Positions 47,568-58,955 are shown, counted from the stretch's first letter. The stretch: 64,000 nt of DNA from Unio delphinus (GCA_029339505.1 JAQISU010000163.1:1984001-2048000), one strand, 5' to 3'. A program made the numbers and translations. Notes: a model not told the origin generated them from the sequence alone.

Positions 47568-48902
47568 TGTGCTAAAGACATTTCTTGACTTATGCTAAGC
47601 TAATTTATGATCTGATTGTGTTAACTGCAGATATTTATCTAACCAAAAAGCTTAAAACACATCTATTAATCAAATTATAACCATATATTCACTTTGTATT
47701 CATACAAAGACATAATGTTTAGTGGAATTTCCAAAAATGTTCTATTAAATGGGAAATTACTTGTAAAATAGTTTCGTATCAGCTGATTCATTTTAAATTA
47801 AACTGTAACTCCTTTACTCTAGTTTACACTTACTTTACACCTTCTTAAAGAGCTACAGATTTCACAAATGTAAATGTTTAGCTATAATGAGATACTTGCT
47901 GTCAGTGATTTAATGCAAATCTATAATCGGTTTCTTTGTTTCAATTGCCTGTGGGCCTAATTTCCTGGATGTAACACTGGGCTAGTTAACACTGTATTTG
48001 CCCACTGCTGCTAGTAACAAAATACAGATCAGCCCAATAATTGATTCTCCCAAAGATATGACTTCATCTGATTGGCTGATAAAATTAGCAAATATGGTAA
48101 TAAAATAGGTCACTAGAACATGACCCTACTCAGTCACTGTCAGATCTTTATGTAGGAGAGTGGAGATCTGATTTTAATCAGATTGGCTAAATCCTTTGAA
48201 AACTTTGACTTAATAGCATTTAAAAATTATCGTTAAAAAATGCAAATGAGCAATGTCCTGCTGAAATATCTTTGCAGAAATTTGTGACATAAAATCATGC
48301 TAACATCCTGCCAATTTGTTGAAATGCAACACATATGGAGGAAGAGGATTTGATTGTACACTGGAGAATTAAATGCAATTTATTTTATGACATATACATA
48401 GACATAATTATAGCAATACATTATTTGTCCACCCCAAGCTGTTCAAAACAAATTCAAAATAAGGTTCTGATATGATAACCCTATCTACACCTTGGCATAT
48501 TGTATTTTGGGACTCTGAATTTCATAGGATGCAGCCGCAAGCAAATGCATCCATTGAAAATGAAGTTGTTTTAATTTGAGTACTGTTCCTATATGATTGA
48601 AACAAAGGGAGAACACAACTTGAATGGACTGATAAATAAGAAATTTTCCAGTTCCGGTACCTGTTTGTATAATAGCCATACTTTTTGTGTCAAACTTCTA
48701 AAGTATTCTTAATAGGTCAATAGCCCCCACTATTTTCAGCAGATGTACAATGTACCACACTATTGGTTAGCTGACATTACATGCTAATGTAGGTAACACA
48801 TGAAATCCAATAGATGTCTCTAGGGCAAAGCACCAATATATCTGTTTGATGTGCCAAGGTGTAGATTGGGGGTTATCATACTGGATCCTTAGCAAAGATG
48901 TC
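47568..48902. other. Unique AT-rich DNA, no gene recognised
   Basis: AGATCT and GATCTGATTTTAATCAGA near 48145-48183 may be a worn trace of the AGATCTGGGTC family, too degraded to annotate as a copy. Confidence 0.45.
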
Positions 48903-48980
48903 TTCCCATAGGTTGGTATTTCTTCCTGGAGTTTTTCCAAGTTCCTCCTCCACTAGTTATATTGGCCACCATGCATAGCT
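48903..48980 (+). mobile_element. SINE family C, internal/3' fragment
   Basis: GGTTGGTATTTCTTCCTGGA, AAGTTCCTCCTCCACTAGTT and TTGGCCACCATGCATAGC align with 36606-36670. Confidence 0.65.
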
Positions 48981-49114
48981 GGGTCTCAAATGCAAACACC
49001 CCTGATGGATGCATGAGGGCATTTTCGATGGACCAAGGTCTGCACTACCTTTGTTATCTCTCCTGACACCTTGTGAAGCCAATCATTTTGTAGGCCACAG
49101 GATACAGCTTCACA

Positions 49115-49620
49115 GGCCACATATGGCCCACAGGCTGTGTTTGAGACCCCTGATGTATATATAGCCTGTGTGTTTGAGACCCTGATGTAAATATAGCCTG
49201 TAAATATTGCCTGTGTGTTTGAGACCCCTGATGTATATATAGCCTGTGTGTTTGAGACCCCTTATGTAAATATAGCCTGTGTGTTTGAGACCCCTGATGT
49301 ATATATAGTCTGTATGTTTGAGACACCTGATTTTGAGATCCCTTATGTATATATAGCGTGTATGTTTGAGACCCCTGATGTATATGTATAAATAGCCTGT
49401 GTGTTTGAGACCTCTTATGTAAATATAGCCTGTGTGTTTGAGACCCTTGATGTATATATAGTCTGTATGTTTAGGACCCCTGATTTTGAGATCCCTTATG
49501 TATATATAGCATGTATGTTTGAGACCCCTGATGTATATGTATAAAAAGCCTGTGTGTTTGAGACCTCTTATGTAAATATAGCCTGTGTGTTTGAGACCCC
49601 TGATTTTGAGACCCTTGATG
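49115..49620. repeat. ~33-bp tandem repeat, about 14 copies
   Basis: Units hold CCTGATGTATATATAGCCTG followed by TGTGTTTGAGACC, with alternating CTGATG/CTTATG and ATATATA/AAATATA forms. A higher-order unit including TGATTTTGAGATCCC recurs at 49330, 49481 and 49600. Confidence 0.9.
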
Positions 49621-49974
49621 TATCATGTGCTGAACAATGTCTTTAAGTTCATAAAAGTAGCAACAACCTACAATATAATATTATCTTCACTTTTCTTAGC
49701 TAGATCTGTAAACTGAATATTTAAAATTATCATCTTTTCATTTTATCCACAAAACATGCATATACTTTCTTTCTTCTGATTTATTATATAGCTATAAATT
49801 TCCCCAAAGACCAAAATGTCACAAAAATCTAACTAGATCATCCCAAAGAGCAAATATTCCAAAAACTGTATGCCTGTATTTAGTGGTCTCTAAGTAACCC
49901 TTTGCCATGGTTTATTTGACTCAATGCAGTCCTACTAGTGAAAGTACCCTTGTGCTTTGTGGGCCCTTTTGTTG

Positions 49975-50385
49975 TTTCAATGAAACTTGGCTAACAAAGT
50001 TGCCTCATTTGCCTGGGTTTAGTGGTTTTCAGGTAACCATGCTAACAAAGTTGCCTTATTTACCTGGGTTTAGTGGTTTTCAGGTAACCATGCTAACAAA
50101 GTTGCCTCATTTACCTGGGTTTAGTGGTTTTCAGGTAAATGCTAACAAAGTTGCCTTATTTACCTGGGTTTAGTGGTTTTCAAGTAAATGCTAACAAAGT
50201 TGCCTTATTTACCTGGGTTTAGTGGCTTTCAGTTAAATGCTAACAAAGTTGCCTTGTTTGCCTAGGTTTAGTGGTTTTCAGGTAAATGCTAATAAAGTTC
50301 ACTTGTTTGCCTGGGTTTAGTGGTTTTCAGGTAAATGTTAACAAAGTTCACTTGTTTGCCTGGGTTTAGTGGTTTCTATGTAAAA
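49975..50385. repeat. 49-52-bp minisatellite, about 8 copies
   Basis: Units hold GCTAACAAAGTTGCCT, ATTTACCTGGGTTTAGTGG and TTTTCAGGTAA. Early units have GGTAACCAT (52 bp); later ones lack three bases (49 bp). Confidence 0.9.
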
Positions 50386-50999
50386 ATCCTACTAACACAG
50401 TTCTTTTAAAACAATTATGTCCAAAAGAAATAAAAGATAATACAAAAATTATAAATCAGGTCATCTATATACATGGAGAGAAATGATAATATTACATTCA
50501 GTTTTTCTATGTCAAGTACTTTTTGCATAGTCATAACAAAGTGCTACCAAGGTATGTACAACTCACATATCTGTTCTGAATTTGCAAGAAATAGTCCGAA
50601 AAATATGAGTCTAGATTGTTAATTTTCTATATGTGCCATAAAGTGGTTTGAGCACAGCAAGTCACTCACAAGAAACATAATAGAAATTGTTGCCCAGATA
50701 GTAGATAGTAAAAACATTTCCCTATGTTTTTTATTTATTTACCCCGTATCAGGTGATATGGGGTTTCTTAATGGTAAAGTCATGTTAACCGTACTATCAT
50801 TCCCATTTGTATAGGATTAACAGGCTGTTCGATGGGTTGCCTGCAAAGTCAAAAACTAAATCTATAAAATGACTGCTGATTACAATCCATTTCAAAAGAT
50901 ATTATTGTTTGATATTATTGAAGTTTTGTATGTTATTTTAAAAAATATTTCTACCTCTATGGGAATGCAATTCCTTGTATCCTATAGCTACCATATCAC
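50386..50999. other. Unique AT-rich DNA, no feature recognised
   Basis: Nothing supported. Confidence 0.5.
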
Positions 51000-51220
51000 T
51001 ACCATATATACTCGCTTACATAAGCTGGGTTAAAATGCAAACAAAATACTCAGGCCTGCCAACACATAATGCACAAGCAGATCAGGTTCTATGTTGTTAA
51101 TTCTTTTGATTAGTCACAGCATATTGCAAGGAATAGATCTGCCTGCACATTCTGCAATGACAGATCTGGGTCTATACAGTTGGATCCAAATAATTGGCAA
51201 ATATATTTTAGTATATTATG
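51000..51220 (+). repeat. AGATC(T/A)GGGTC-family dispersed repeat, copy 7
   Basis: TATATACTCGCTTACATAAG, TGCAAACAAAATACTCAGGC, CAAGCAGATCAGGTTCTATG, TTGATTAGTCACAGC, AATAGATCTGCCTGCACATT and CAGATCTGGGTCTATACAGT. It preserves the left end best. Confidence 0.7.
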
Positions 51221-51949
51221 GTAACTATTTTTATTTTCTTCAGAGCAATAGTCCCATTAAGTCTCTGGCCTGTTGAAACCACAATATACATGTACAACTA
51301 AAATCATGCTATATTTGGCATGGATCTTCTATCAGAGTTATCACATGACTAATACTTCGAACAAACTGTCATCAGGTCTTTATTCTCTCTGAGAGACCTG
51401 TTATTTTTATGTTTGTTTTAATTTAAAGATCATGCTCCGGGCTAAGAAGTCTATTTATCCATTCATCCTCATGATTAGTGGGCCACTGCATCTGACCAAT
51501 AACTTTACCTCATCAAAAGACAAGAAATTTACAGACCACATTATCGTCTTATGTCTTTCTCGATGAATCAAAAATAAAAACTGTTTTAACTAACACAGAG
51601 TCTGGAAGTTGTAGTGATTTATTTTAATGTGTGTTACATTTCTGAAGCAATCTATTCATGCCCAAATTATATATATAAAAATATAAGATAAAAATAAGAA
51701 CTATCTCATTTTTGTATAGACATATTACGTACATATAAATAAGGTGAAAATTATCTGTTTTAAATCAAATGAAAAAAGTTTTTTTTTATTTTTGTTTACT
51801 TTATGTACATGTATATGATCCAACTTCAAAAAGTTCCTTCTAACAGACATACTGTGGACTAAAATTATCTACATCTGCAAGTTTCTTTTAATAGTAGTTT
51901 TAGATAAGCTCCTATCCTATAATGTGGTGTTAACAGCATAGAGATTAGT
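51221..51949. other. Unique AT-rich DNA, no feature recognised
   Basis: No exon supported. The right end may hold further eroded LINE sequence. Confidence 0.45.
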
Positions 51950-52400
51950 TTCAACATTTACTGTATGCGAATACAGATTATTCAATATTTACTGCATGAA
52001 AAAGCATATCATTTTTAAACATAGTAAATAGCAATGGCTTTAAAACAGATCCTTGCAGCACTCCACATGTCACAAGCTTTTTGTCTGACATGACACTTCT
52101 GGTACCAACTTTCTGTTCTCATTCTTTCAAATATGAATTTAAAAGTTCAAAGATTGTTTCTGAGCTTGCAAGGTTTTTATTTTTCAAGTAAAATTATCAT
52201 GATCAACTAGATCAAAGGCTTTCCTAAAATCAACCACCACAACTCCCACTAGCTGTCCATTACCTAAAGCTATGAGTCATTTTTCAACCATAATAGCAAG
52301 GGCAGTTTTCACAAGAATGGTCTGGGCAAAAGCCTGATGTCTATCATATAACAGATTATGTTTATCAAGACAATCCATATGGAGTCATGAAAATGTTTTT
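51950..52400 (-). pseudogene. LINE-type reverse transcriptase relic
   Basis: Minus-strand translation gives three reverse-transcriptase blocks in order: HNLLYDRHQAFAQTILVK with TALAIMVEK (52300-52385), VGVVVVDFRKAFDLVDHD (52193-52250) and KKLVTCGVLQGSVLKPLLF (52029-52085). These match non-LTR retrotransposon motifs (the FDxVDH catalytic block and the GVPQGSVLGPLLF block, here with P to L and G to K changes). Stops and frame breaks separate the blocks, and the YxDD motif that should follow is not intact. This is a dead copy whose clade cannot be set from this fragment. Confidence 0.85.
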
Positions 52401-52694
52401 TGCCCCAAGAATTTACATAAGATAGAAAGGATTCATGGTTCTAAAATGATTTATTTCATCATGATGATCAGATACCCTCTTTAAATAAAGTCATCATGAT
52501 CATTAATATTAATATTATTATTAGTAGTATTATTGTTATCAGAAAAATAAAAAAATATATTTGTTTCCATAATTACATTATACATGTATATTATCCTTTC
52601 AGAGAATGAACATGCTGTCCATAATAATCTTGGTCCAATCGAGTCTACACCTGTGTTATTTTGTTGCTTCTATATTTTGAAGATATTTCAGCAC

Positions 52695-52905
52695 TTTATC
52701 ATTTGTTATGAATTGTAATTCATGGAAAGTACTTTGTTACTTCTAAAGTGTAATTCATGGAAAGTATTTTGTTACTTCTAAAGTGTAATTCATGGAAAGT
52801 ACTTTGTTACTTCTAAAGTGTAATTCATGGAAAGTACTTTGTTACTTCTATATTTTGAAGATATTTCAGCACTTTATCATTTCTTATGAAGTGCAATTCA
52901 TGGAA
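52695..52905. repeat. 35-bp tandem repeat, about 4 copies plus flanking duplication
   Basis: GTAATTCATGGAAAGTACTT followed by TGTTACTTCTAAAGT repeats. A larger piece (ATTTTGAAGATATTTCAGCA and CTTTATCATTT) occurs on both sides (52673 and 52853), so the array grew inside a duplication. Confidence 0.9.
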
Positions 52906-52965
52906 AGTATTTTCAGGAATTCTATTAATTTTTTTTATTTTCAGAGGTGTGAAAGTTCCTGTATT

Positions 52966-53750
52966 AGTCAGCGGTTCTTAGTGCTTTGTACTGATTGCTT
53001 TTTTGTATTGGTCAGTGTTTCTTAGTGCTTTGTACTGATTGCTTTTTTGTATTGGTCAGTGTTTCTTAGTGCTTTGTACTGATTGCTTTTTTGTATTGGT
53101 CAGTGTTTCTTAGTGCTTTGTACTGATGCTTTTTTGTATTGGTCAGTGTTTCCTAGTGCTTTGTACTGGCTGCTTTTTTGTATTGGTCATTGTTTCCTAG
53201 TGCTTTGTACTGATGCTTTTTTGTATTGGTCAGTGTTTCCTAGTGCTTTGTACTGATGCTTTTTTGTATTGGTGTTTCCTAGTGCTTTGTACTGATTGCT
53301 TTTTTGTATTGGTCAGTGTTTCCCAGTGCTTTGTACTGATTGCTTTTTTTGTATTGGTAAGTGTTTCCTAGTGCTTTGTACTGATTGCTTTTTTGTATTG
53401 GTCAGTGTTTCCTAGTGCTTTGTACTGATTGCTTTTTTGTATTGGTCAGTGTTTCCTAGTGCTTTGTACTGATTGCTTTTTTGTATTGGTCATTGTTTCC
53501 TAGTGCTTTGTACTGATGCTTTTTTGTATTGGTCATTGTTTCCTAGTGCTTTGTACTGATTGCTTTTTTTGTATTGGTCAGTGTTTTCTTAGTGCTTTGT
53601 ACTGGTTGCTTTTTTGTATTGGTCAGTGTTTCCTAGTGCTTTGTACTGATTGCTTTTTTTGTATTGGTCAGTGTTTTCTTAGTGCTTTGTACTGGCTGCT
53701 TTTTTGTATTGGTCAGTGTTTCCTAGTGCTTTGTACTGATTGCTTTTATT
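52966..53750. repeat. 43-bp minisatellite, about 18 copies
   Basis: Units hold CTTAGTGCTTTGTACTGATT, GCTTTTTTGTATTGGTC and AGTGTTT, with length changes of 1-4 bp (GATGC for GATTGC, GGTGTTT for GGTCAGTGTTT). The plus-strand frame of CIGQCF/VLCTDC repeats is not a gene. Confidence 0.93.
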
Positions 53751-54424
53751 GCTTGTATGATTTCTTGTGTAATCCAATTTGGTTAACCAACAAGTAAGTT
53801 TAACTGCTTTTTCAAAAGAGTATGTGTTCTTATTGATGACATCTATAAAGAGTGAGTACCAATTAAGAATCTAAAGTGTCCTTGACATCATCAAACATCC
53901 TATAAAACATATTTTAATTCCTCTTGGAACTCTTTCTCATTAAATTTTTTAAAAGATCTATATGAAATTATATGGTGAGATGATTTGGGGTTGAAATGTG
54001 TGGTAATGGTTACACAGGCCAATGGAGGTGATAACAAAACAAACCATATGGTCAATTATAGTTTGACTTGTAATGTTTGAGGTACAGATTTCAAAACAAA
54101 TTTCATAACATCAACAGCCCCTTAAATTAAAAAAAAAAATTATGAAATAGACGATGTAAAAGCTGCCATTTTTTTTCCCTGTTGAAAGTCTAATCCTTTT
54201 TATTGCTTGCATACGAGTGATCTGGCACTATATTACACTGTAATATGATTGTTCTGTCCCTAATTGAAGTTTAAAATCAATAAGATAAATATCATTACTT
54301 GTGAACCTTTGTACAGTCTCTAATATTGCTATGATACCAAACTTCATATTGACCATGTGCTCTCTCCTACTTGTTTTTTTGCCTTGTGTTATCACATAGC
54401 AGTTACCCAAGTTCAAAGCTACCA
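53751..54424. other. Unique AT-rich DNA, no feature recognised
   Basis: Nothing supported. Confidence 0.5.
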
Positions 54425-54770
54425 GTAACACATTAAAGTACTCAATATTTATATGGTATTAATTCCATACTGATACTGTCTGGACTCAATACTGAAACAG
54501 TATTTTCATCCATCCCATAATGAACTCAATATTTAAATGGTACACTTATCATACCTATAATAATATTGTCTGGATTAAATAGTACATTCATCTATCCCAT
54601 AATGATATTATCCGGAATCAACATTAAAATGATACACTTATCAATCCCATAATGATGCTGTCTGTACAGCAATATTTAAATGGTAAACTTATCAATCGCA
54701 TAATGTCTGGCCTCAATATTTAAATGGTACACTCATAAAGTCTAAAATAATAATGTCTGGACTAATGAAA
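54425..54770. repeat. Degenerate ~60-bp tandem repeat
   Basis: CTCAATATTTAAATGGTACA, CTTATCA-CCCATAATGATA and TGTCTGGACT recur about five times with many changes. Confidence 0.75.
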
Positions 54771-54962
54771 TCATTTTCAAAGCAATAAAGAATTCAATTA
54801 CTTAGTCTGGAGTTTTATTGCTGTGTAATCTTATCTTTATTATCCATTTCAACCATCCAGCCTATATGGGAATATAAATAATATCATAATTTTAGTCAGT
54901 AAAACCTTTCTTGCGAGACCACTGCTATGAAAGACCACCTCATACATGCCAACCCCTGACGA

Positions 54963-55022
54963 GGAAAAAGTGTAATCCAAGTGGTCAAAAAGAGGAATCC
55001 AAGCAGAAAAAGAGTAATCCAC
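54963..55022. repeat. Subterminal motifs, left end of hAT element
   Basis: GAAAAAGTGTAATCC, AAAAAGAGGAATCC and AAAAAGAGTAATCC, about 20-25 bp apart. Counterparts lie at 57036-57116. Such motifs can be transposase binding sites in hAT elements; the role here is inferred. Confidence 0.6.
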
Positions 55023-55085
55023 ATATAACATATTACAATTACAATTAACAATGATTTATTTGCTTTTCTCGTCTTTTATCATTCA

Positions 55086-55364
55086 TTAATGGTTCAAGTG
55101 TTCATATGTAGCACTTTTAGCTTTAGAAAGCAACAGATTGTCATGTTGCATTTCAAAACATTTTGTACCAGCTGAGGCCATGAATGTTTTGCATACCAGT
55201 AGAGCACTCAGTACCGGGTTACTTAGCCTGGACCTGAATTCAGTTTTATTTTTGTTAACAACACTAAACAATCTCTCACAGTCAGCATTAGAATGGTAAA
55301 GAACCAATATTCCTTTCATAACCTGACAGTGATAGAGTCTTTTAGCTGGGAAATAAGGTGCCAT
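55086..55364 (-). pseudogene. hAT transposase, C-terminal part (shifted frame)
   Basis: This frame holds the conserved hAT C-terminal dimerisation motif: VMKGILVLYHSNADCERLFS then VVNKNKTEFRSRLSNP. It overlaps the end of the upstream transposase frame (55316-55364) but is read in another frame. The first ~14 codons are an out-of-frame reading; true homology starts near VMKGIL. The missing link to the N-terminal part implies a short deletion or base loss near 55316-55345. ATG 55364 is unlikely to be a real start. Confidence 0.85.
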
Positions 55365-56452
55365 TGCACATCAACTCTATCTGCATTAAGTATATTGTCA
55401 GGTAGAATCCCAACTTGATACTTCAGGAATTCTTCTTCCAGATGATCCAAGTTAGACAAGGGTGGCAATAGAAAGGGATATCTCTTGACAAAGAATCTAA
55501 CACTTTTGAAGCTTTTTGACTGTCTCTCATTTACATAAGCAACTGAAGCATTTAAAAGCAGTTCATCTCCATATGGGAATTTATGGAGCATGTAATCACA
55601 GATATCTATTAATAAATGGCCAATATCTACTTCTAATTTATCAGCAGCAAGGTGCATCAAATGACAGGGGCAACCTGTTATGAACACTGATGGAGACATT
55701 TTCAAAATATAGGATGCAACTCCTTTATGAATTCCAGTCATCACTGATGCATTATCAGCTGCAAACCCCATACAGTTCTGCCAACTTATGTCATGTTTCT
55801 TCAAAACATTGTCAAGCAAATCAAAAATGTTTTGTCCAGTGGAATCTACTGTTAATTCTGGTAAAGAAAGAAGAACACTCATGACTTTGCCTTTTTCACT
55901 GTCAAAGTATCTAATACATACTGGGTACAACTTTTTATCATCATAATCACAACTCCCGTCTGTGGCAATACTAAACGGCCCAATTTTCATTGCTTCTGCA
56001 ATTTTAAGTGAAGTATCTTCTGCTAGGCACCGAACAATGTGAGATGATTTTGTTCTTGCACAAGCATATTTTTCCGCAATTTTCGAATCAGGAAACATCC
56101 GCTTGAACAAGGGACCAACGTGGTCTGCTACCGCTAAGGGTAGTCCGTGTTCTATTAAAAACTCGGTAAATAACACCTCAGCATTTATAGTATTCAAGTC
56201 TGCACTTGAGCTCTGCTGTAAATAAGAAGTTACCTTAGTATTAGAGTTCGTAAGGCGAGCTAATTCGATGTGTTTCCTTGTTTTCATGTGTTTTTCCACA
56301 TCAAATTTACCACCATGACCAATGCTAAAATCGTTTCCGCACAGTCTGCAATGAGCATGATGCTGTATGAGAATGGAACGCTGTATTATGCCATTCATAT
56401 ATTCATCTTTGAATCTTTGGAGGACTCGTTGTTTTGCTTTTTTCTGATCCAT
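55316..56452 (-). pseudogene. hAT transposase, N-terminal and catalytic part
   Basis: A 378-residue frame from ATG 56452. Residues 35-61 form a BED/C2H2-like zinc finger (C35, C38, H55, H61) for DNA binding. FSIATDGS carries the first catalytic Asp (D165) and MGFAADNASVMTG the second (D233). CPCHLMHLAA (C261, H264) fits the hAT CxxH motif. The frame ends SQLKDSITVRL just where the family continues into the HSNADCERLF block, which lies in the next frame at 55086-55364. So the protein is truncated and probably inactive. Its product would cut and paste hAT elements in the nucleus. No introns are evident. The two halves share one minus-strand unit within the inverted repeats at 54941 and 57130. 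Confidence 0.92.
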
Positions 56453-57035
56453 CTGCGAAATTCTTGGGGAAAAAAATGTGCTCTAACATACACAAAGACT
56501 AGAATCCATCTTAACATCTGAAGCCATTTAGCGCCAACGATTAGACGTCACGTGATGATGCCCTCGTCGTGTTTGGATAATTGATTACATTTTGCTTTGT
56601 TTATTATTGACTTTTTCTAACCCATCTGTGAAATTATTTAAGAGATATTTTTTGCACTCATAAACGCATTGAGAATTTTTTAATACTTTTTAGCGCAAAA
56701 AAACTTTTAGACTGGTTCTGCACTATGCAAAATTAGAACAAAGAGTATGTGCATAATGATTTAAACAAAATAGAAACCAGTCTGTTCTCTCCTCACTAAG
56801 CCGCTATAAATAGAATATGAGGTTGAAAGTTTGAAAGTATCTTAGTAACATGATAGTTGCTATAAATAGAACATGAATATTAGGAAAGTCCACGGACAAG
56901 TATACTCGTATATCGTAGTTATGTAGAAGCGGGGTATTTTTTTTATTTAAAAATAAAACAGTATGTAAAAAATAAAGTAATGCTAATAAAAACGAAAAAA
57001 AAAAATTTTTCTTTTTTTGCAAGATGGATATATCG

Positions 57036-57116
57036 AAAAAGCGTAATCTATAAACGTTAACGCGTAACGCGGAATTTAGTGGGAAAAAGCGTAATGATTA
57101 CGCCAAAAGCGTAATG
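57036..57116. repeat. Subterminal motifs, right end of hAT element
   Basis: AAAAAGCGTAATCT, GAAAAAGCGTAATGATTACG and CAAAAGCGTAATGG, plus GTTAACGCGTAACGCGG. They have the same orientation as the left-end motifs. Confidence 0.6.
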
Positions 57117-57269
57117 GTTGGCATGTATGCCACCTGTTTTGAGAGACCAGAATCTCCATGCACAGATTTATTGATTATATAGTGTTATGACCTGTTATGA
57201 GAGACCACCTGTCATGAGAGACCATTATTTTTTGGCAGAAGGAGTGGTGTTTCAAGACAGGTTTTACTG

Positions 57270-57600
57270 TACCATTTATGCATACTTATAATGCTGTAAT
57301 GCATTCATGCTACACTATGTACAAAATATTGTTGCCTTTATTCTAGGATGCTATAATCAGCACTACATGCCAGTATCATTTCAATGACATGCCCTATGTA
57401 GATTGTTCTAACATGTGAATCTTGTCATGGTTTATATAATAAACTGTCTTTAAACATTAACCCACATCTGGGATTGGCCTCTGCTATCACCATTAAAAGC
57501 TATGACAACAGCAAATATCAATTTTAGCTATCCATCCCTGGTCATTACAATACTCCAGCTTAGTATTAGTTCAAAAATACATACAGGTCAAACTGCACAT
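57270..57600. other. Unique DNA, no feature recognised
   Basis: Nothing supported. Confidence 0.45.
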
Positions 57601-58270
57601 ACAGTAAATCCCCAAGAAGAACATTCCAACTGATGCACGAGAACTATAAACTGCATATCCAGTAGTCTATGCCCATGTGGAACTATGCAACTGATATAAG
57701 AATCCTATAAACTGCATATCCAGTAGTCTATGCCCATGTGGAACTATGCAACTGATATAAGAATCCTATAAACTGCATATTCAGTATTCTATGCCCATGT
57801 GGAACTATGCAACTGATATAAGAATCCTATAAACTGCATATCCAGTAGTCTATGCCCATGTGGAACTATGCAACTGATATAAGAATCCTATAAACTGCAT
57901 ATCCAGTAGTCTATGCCCATGTGGAACTATGCAACTGATACAAGAGTACTTTAAACTGCATATCCAGTACAGTCCATGCCAATGTGGAACTATGCAACTG
58001 ATACAAGAGTACTTTAAACTGCATATCCAGTACAGTTTATGCCAATGTGGAACTAAGCAAATGATACAAGAATCCTAAAAATTGCATATCTAGTACAGTC
58101 TATGCCCACATGGAACTATGCAACTCATACAATAATACTATAAACTGCATATCCAGTACAGTCCAATCCATGCCCATGTGGAACTATGCAACTGATACAA
58201 GAGTACTATAAACTGCATATCCAGTACAGTTTATGCCCAAATAGAAATAGGCAACCAAACAAAGATTACT
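57601..58270. repeat. 61-bp minisatellite, about 10 copies
   Basis: Units hold CTATAAACTGCATATCCAGT, AGTCTATGCCCATGTGGAAC and TATGCAACTGATA-AAGAATC. Later units gain ACA after CAGT and drift. Several early units are nearly identical. Confidence 0.93.
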
Positions 58271-58304
58271 CTGCCCAAGTAGAACCATACAACTGATACA
58301 GATT

Positions 58305-58955
58305 ACTGTACTATTTCTATGTCATGATGAGGTCCTGTGTTGCTATATGTCAATTGTCATCATGGAGTCCTCTGTTGCTGTATGATATGAGGTACTTTAT
58401 TAATATATGTCACGATGAGGTCTTGAATTTATACATGGCATGATGAGGTACTGTGTTTACAATATGTCATGATGAAGTCTCATGTTGCTACATGGCATGA
58501 GGTCCTGCGTTTCTATCTGTCATTATGAGGTACTGTGTTACTATATGTCATGATGAGGTCCTGCATTGCTACATGGCATGAGGTACTGTGTTACTATGTC
58601 ATGATGAGGTACTGTGTTACTATGTCATGATGAGTTGCTGTGTTACTATACGTCATGATGAGGTCCTGCATTGCTACATGGCATGAGGTACTGTATTACT
58701 ATGTCATGATGAAGTACTGTGTTACTATGTCATGATGAGTTGCTGTGTTACTATACATCATGATAAGGTCCTGTGTTGCTACATGGCATGATGAGGTCCT
58801 CTGTTGCTATATGACGTGAGGTACTGTGTTACTATATGTGATAATGACATACAATGTTGCTATGCCATGAATAAAAACCATATTGCTATATGTCATGATA
58901 AGGTATTGTGCTGCTTTATTCATGATGAAGGACCTTTTTTGTATGTCATGATGTA
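58305..58955. repeat. Degenerate ~29-bp tandem repeat
   Basis: ATGTCATGATGAGGTCCTGT followed by GTTGCTAT, with variable deletions (CATGGCATGAGG). About 20 units. Internal TCATGA gives local palindromes. Confidence 0.85.

Larger units (their letters stand above)
54941..57130 (-). mobile_element. hAT-type DNA transposon, ~2.2 kb
   Basis: Perfect 14-bp terminal inverted repeats: CATACATGCCAACC (54941-54954) and GGTTGGCATGTATG (57117-57130). CCACCT flanks both ends directly (54935-54940 and 57131-57136). Six bp is visible where hAT elements usually make eight. Direct subterminal motifs AAAAAGYGTAAT occur at both ends. It carries a hAT transposase broken by a frameshift. Confidence 0.85.
54897..57269. 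mobile_element. Outer inverted-repeat element hosting a hAT insertion
   Basis: CAGTAAAACCTTTCTTG (54897-54913) pairs with the inverse of CAAGACAGGTTTTACTG (57253-57269), 16 of 17 matching. Between them GAGACCAC and AGACCACCTG motifs recur on both sides of the inserted element (54915-54940, 57131-57240). Without the insert it would be about 180 bp, a MITE-like size. No clear target duplication was seen. Confidence 0.65.

Noticed and set aside
48120..48190. Eighth copy of the AGATCTGGGTC family
   Set aside because: Only AGATCT-like fragments remain and the motif order cannot be followed.
52966..53797. Cys-rich repeat protein on the plus strand
   Set aside because: It is the 43-bp minisatellite; frame openness is broken by 1-bp length changes between units.
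54933..57138. Eight-bp target duplication for the hAT element
   Set aside because: Only CCACCT (6 bp) matches directly at both ends; extending to 8 bp introduces mismatches.
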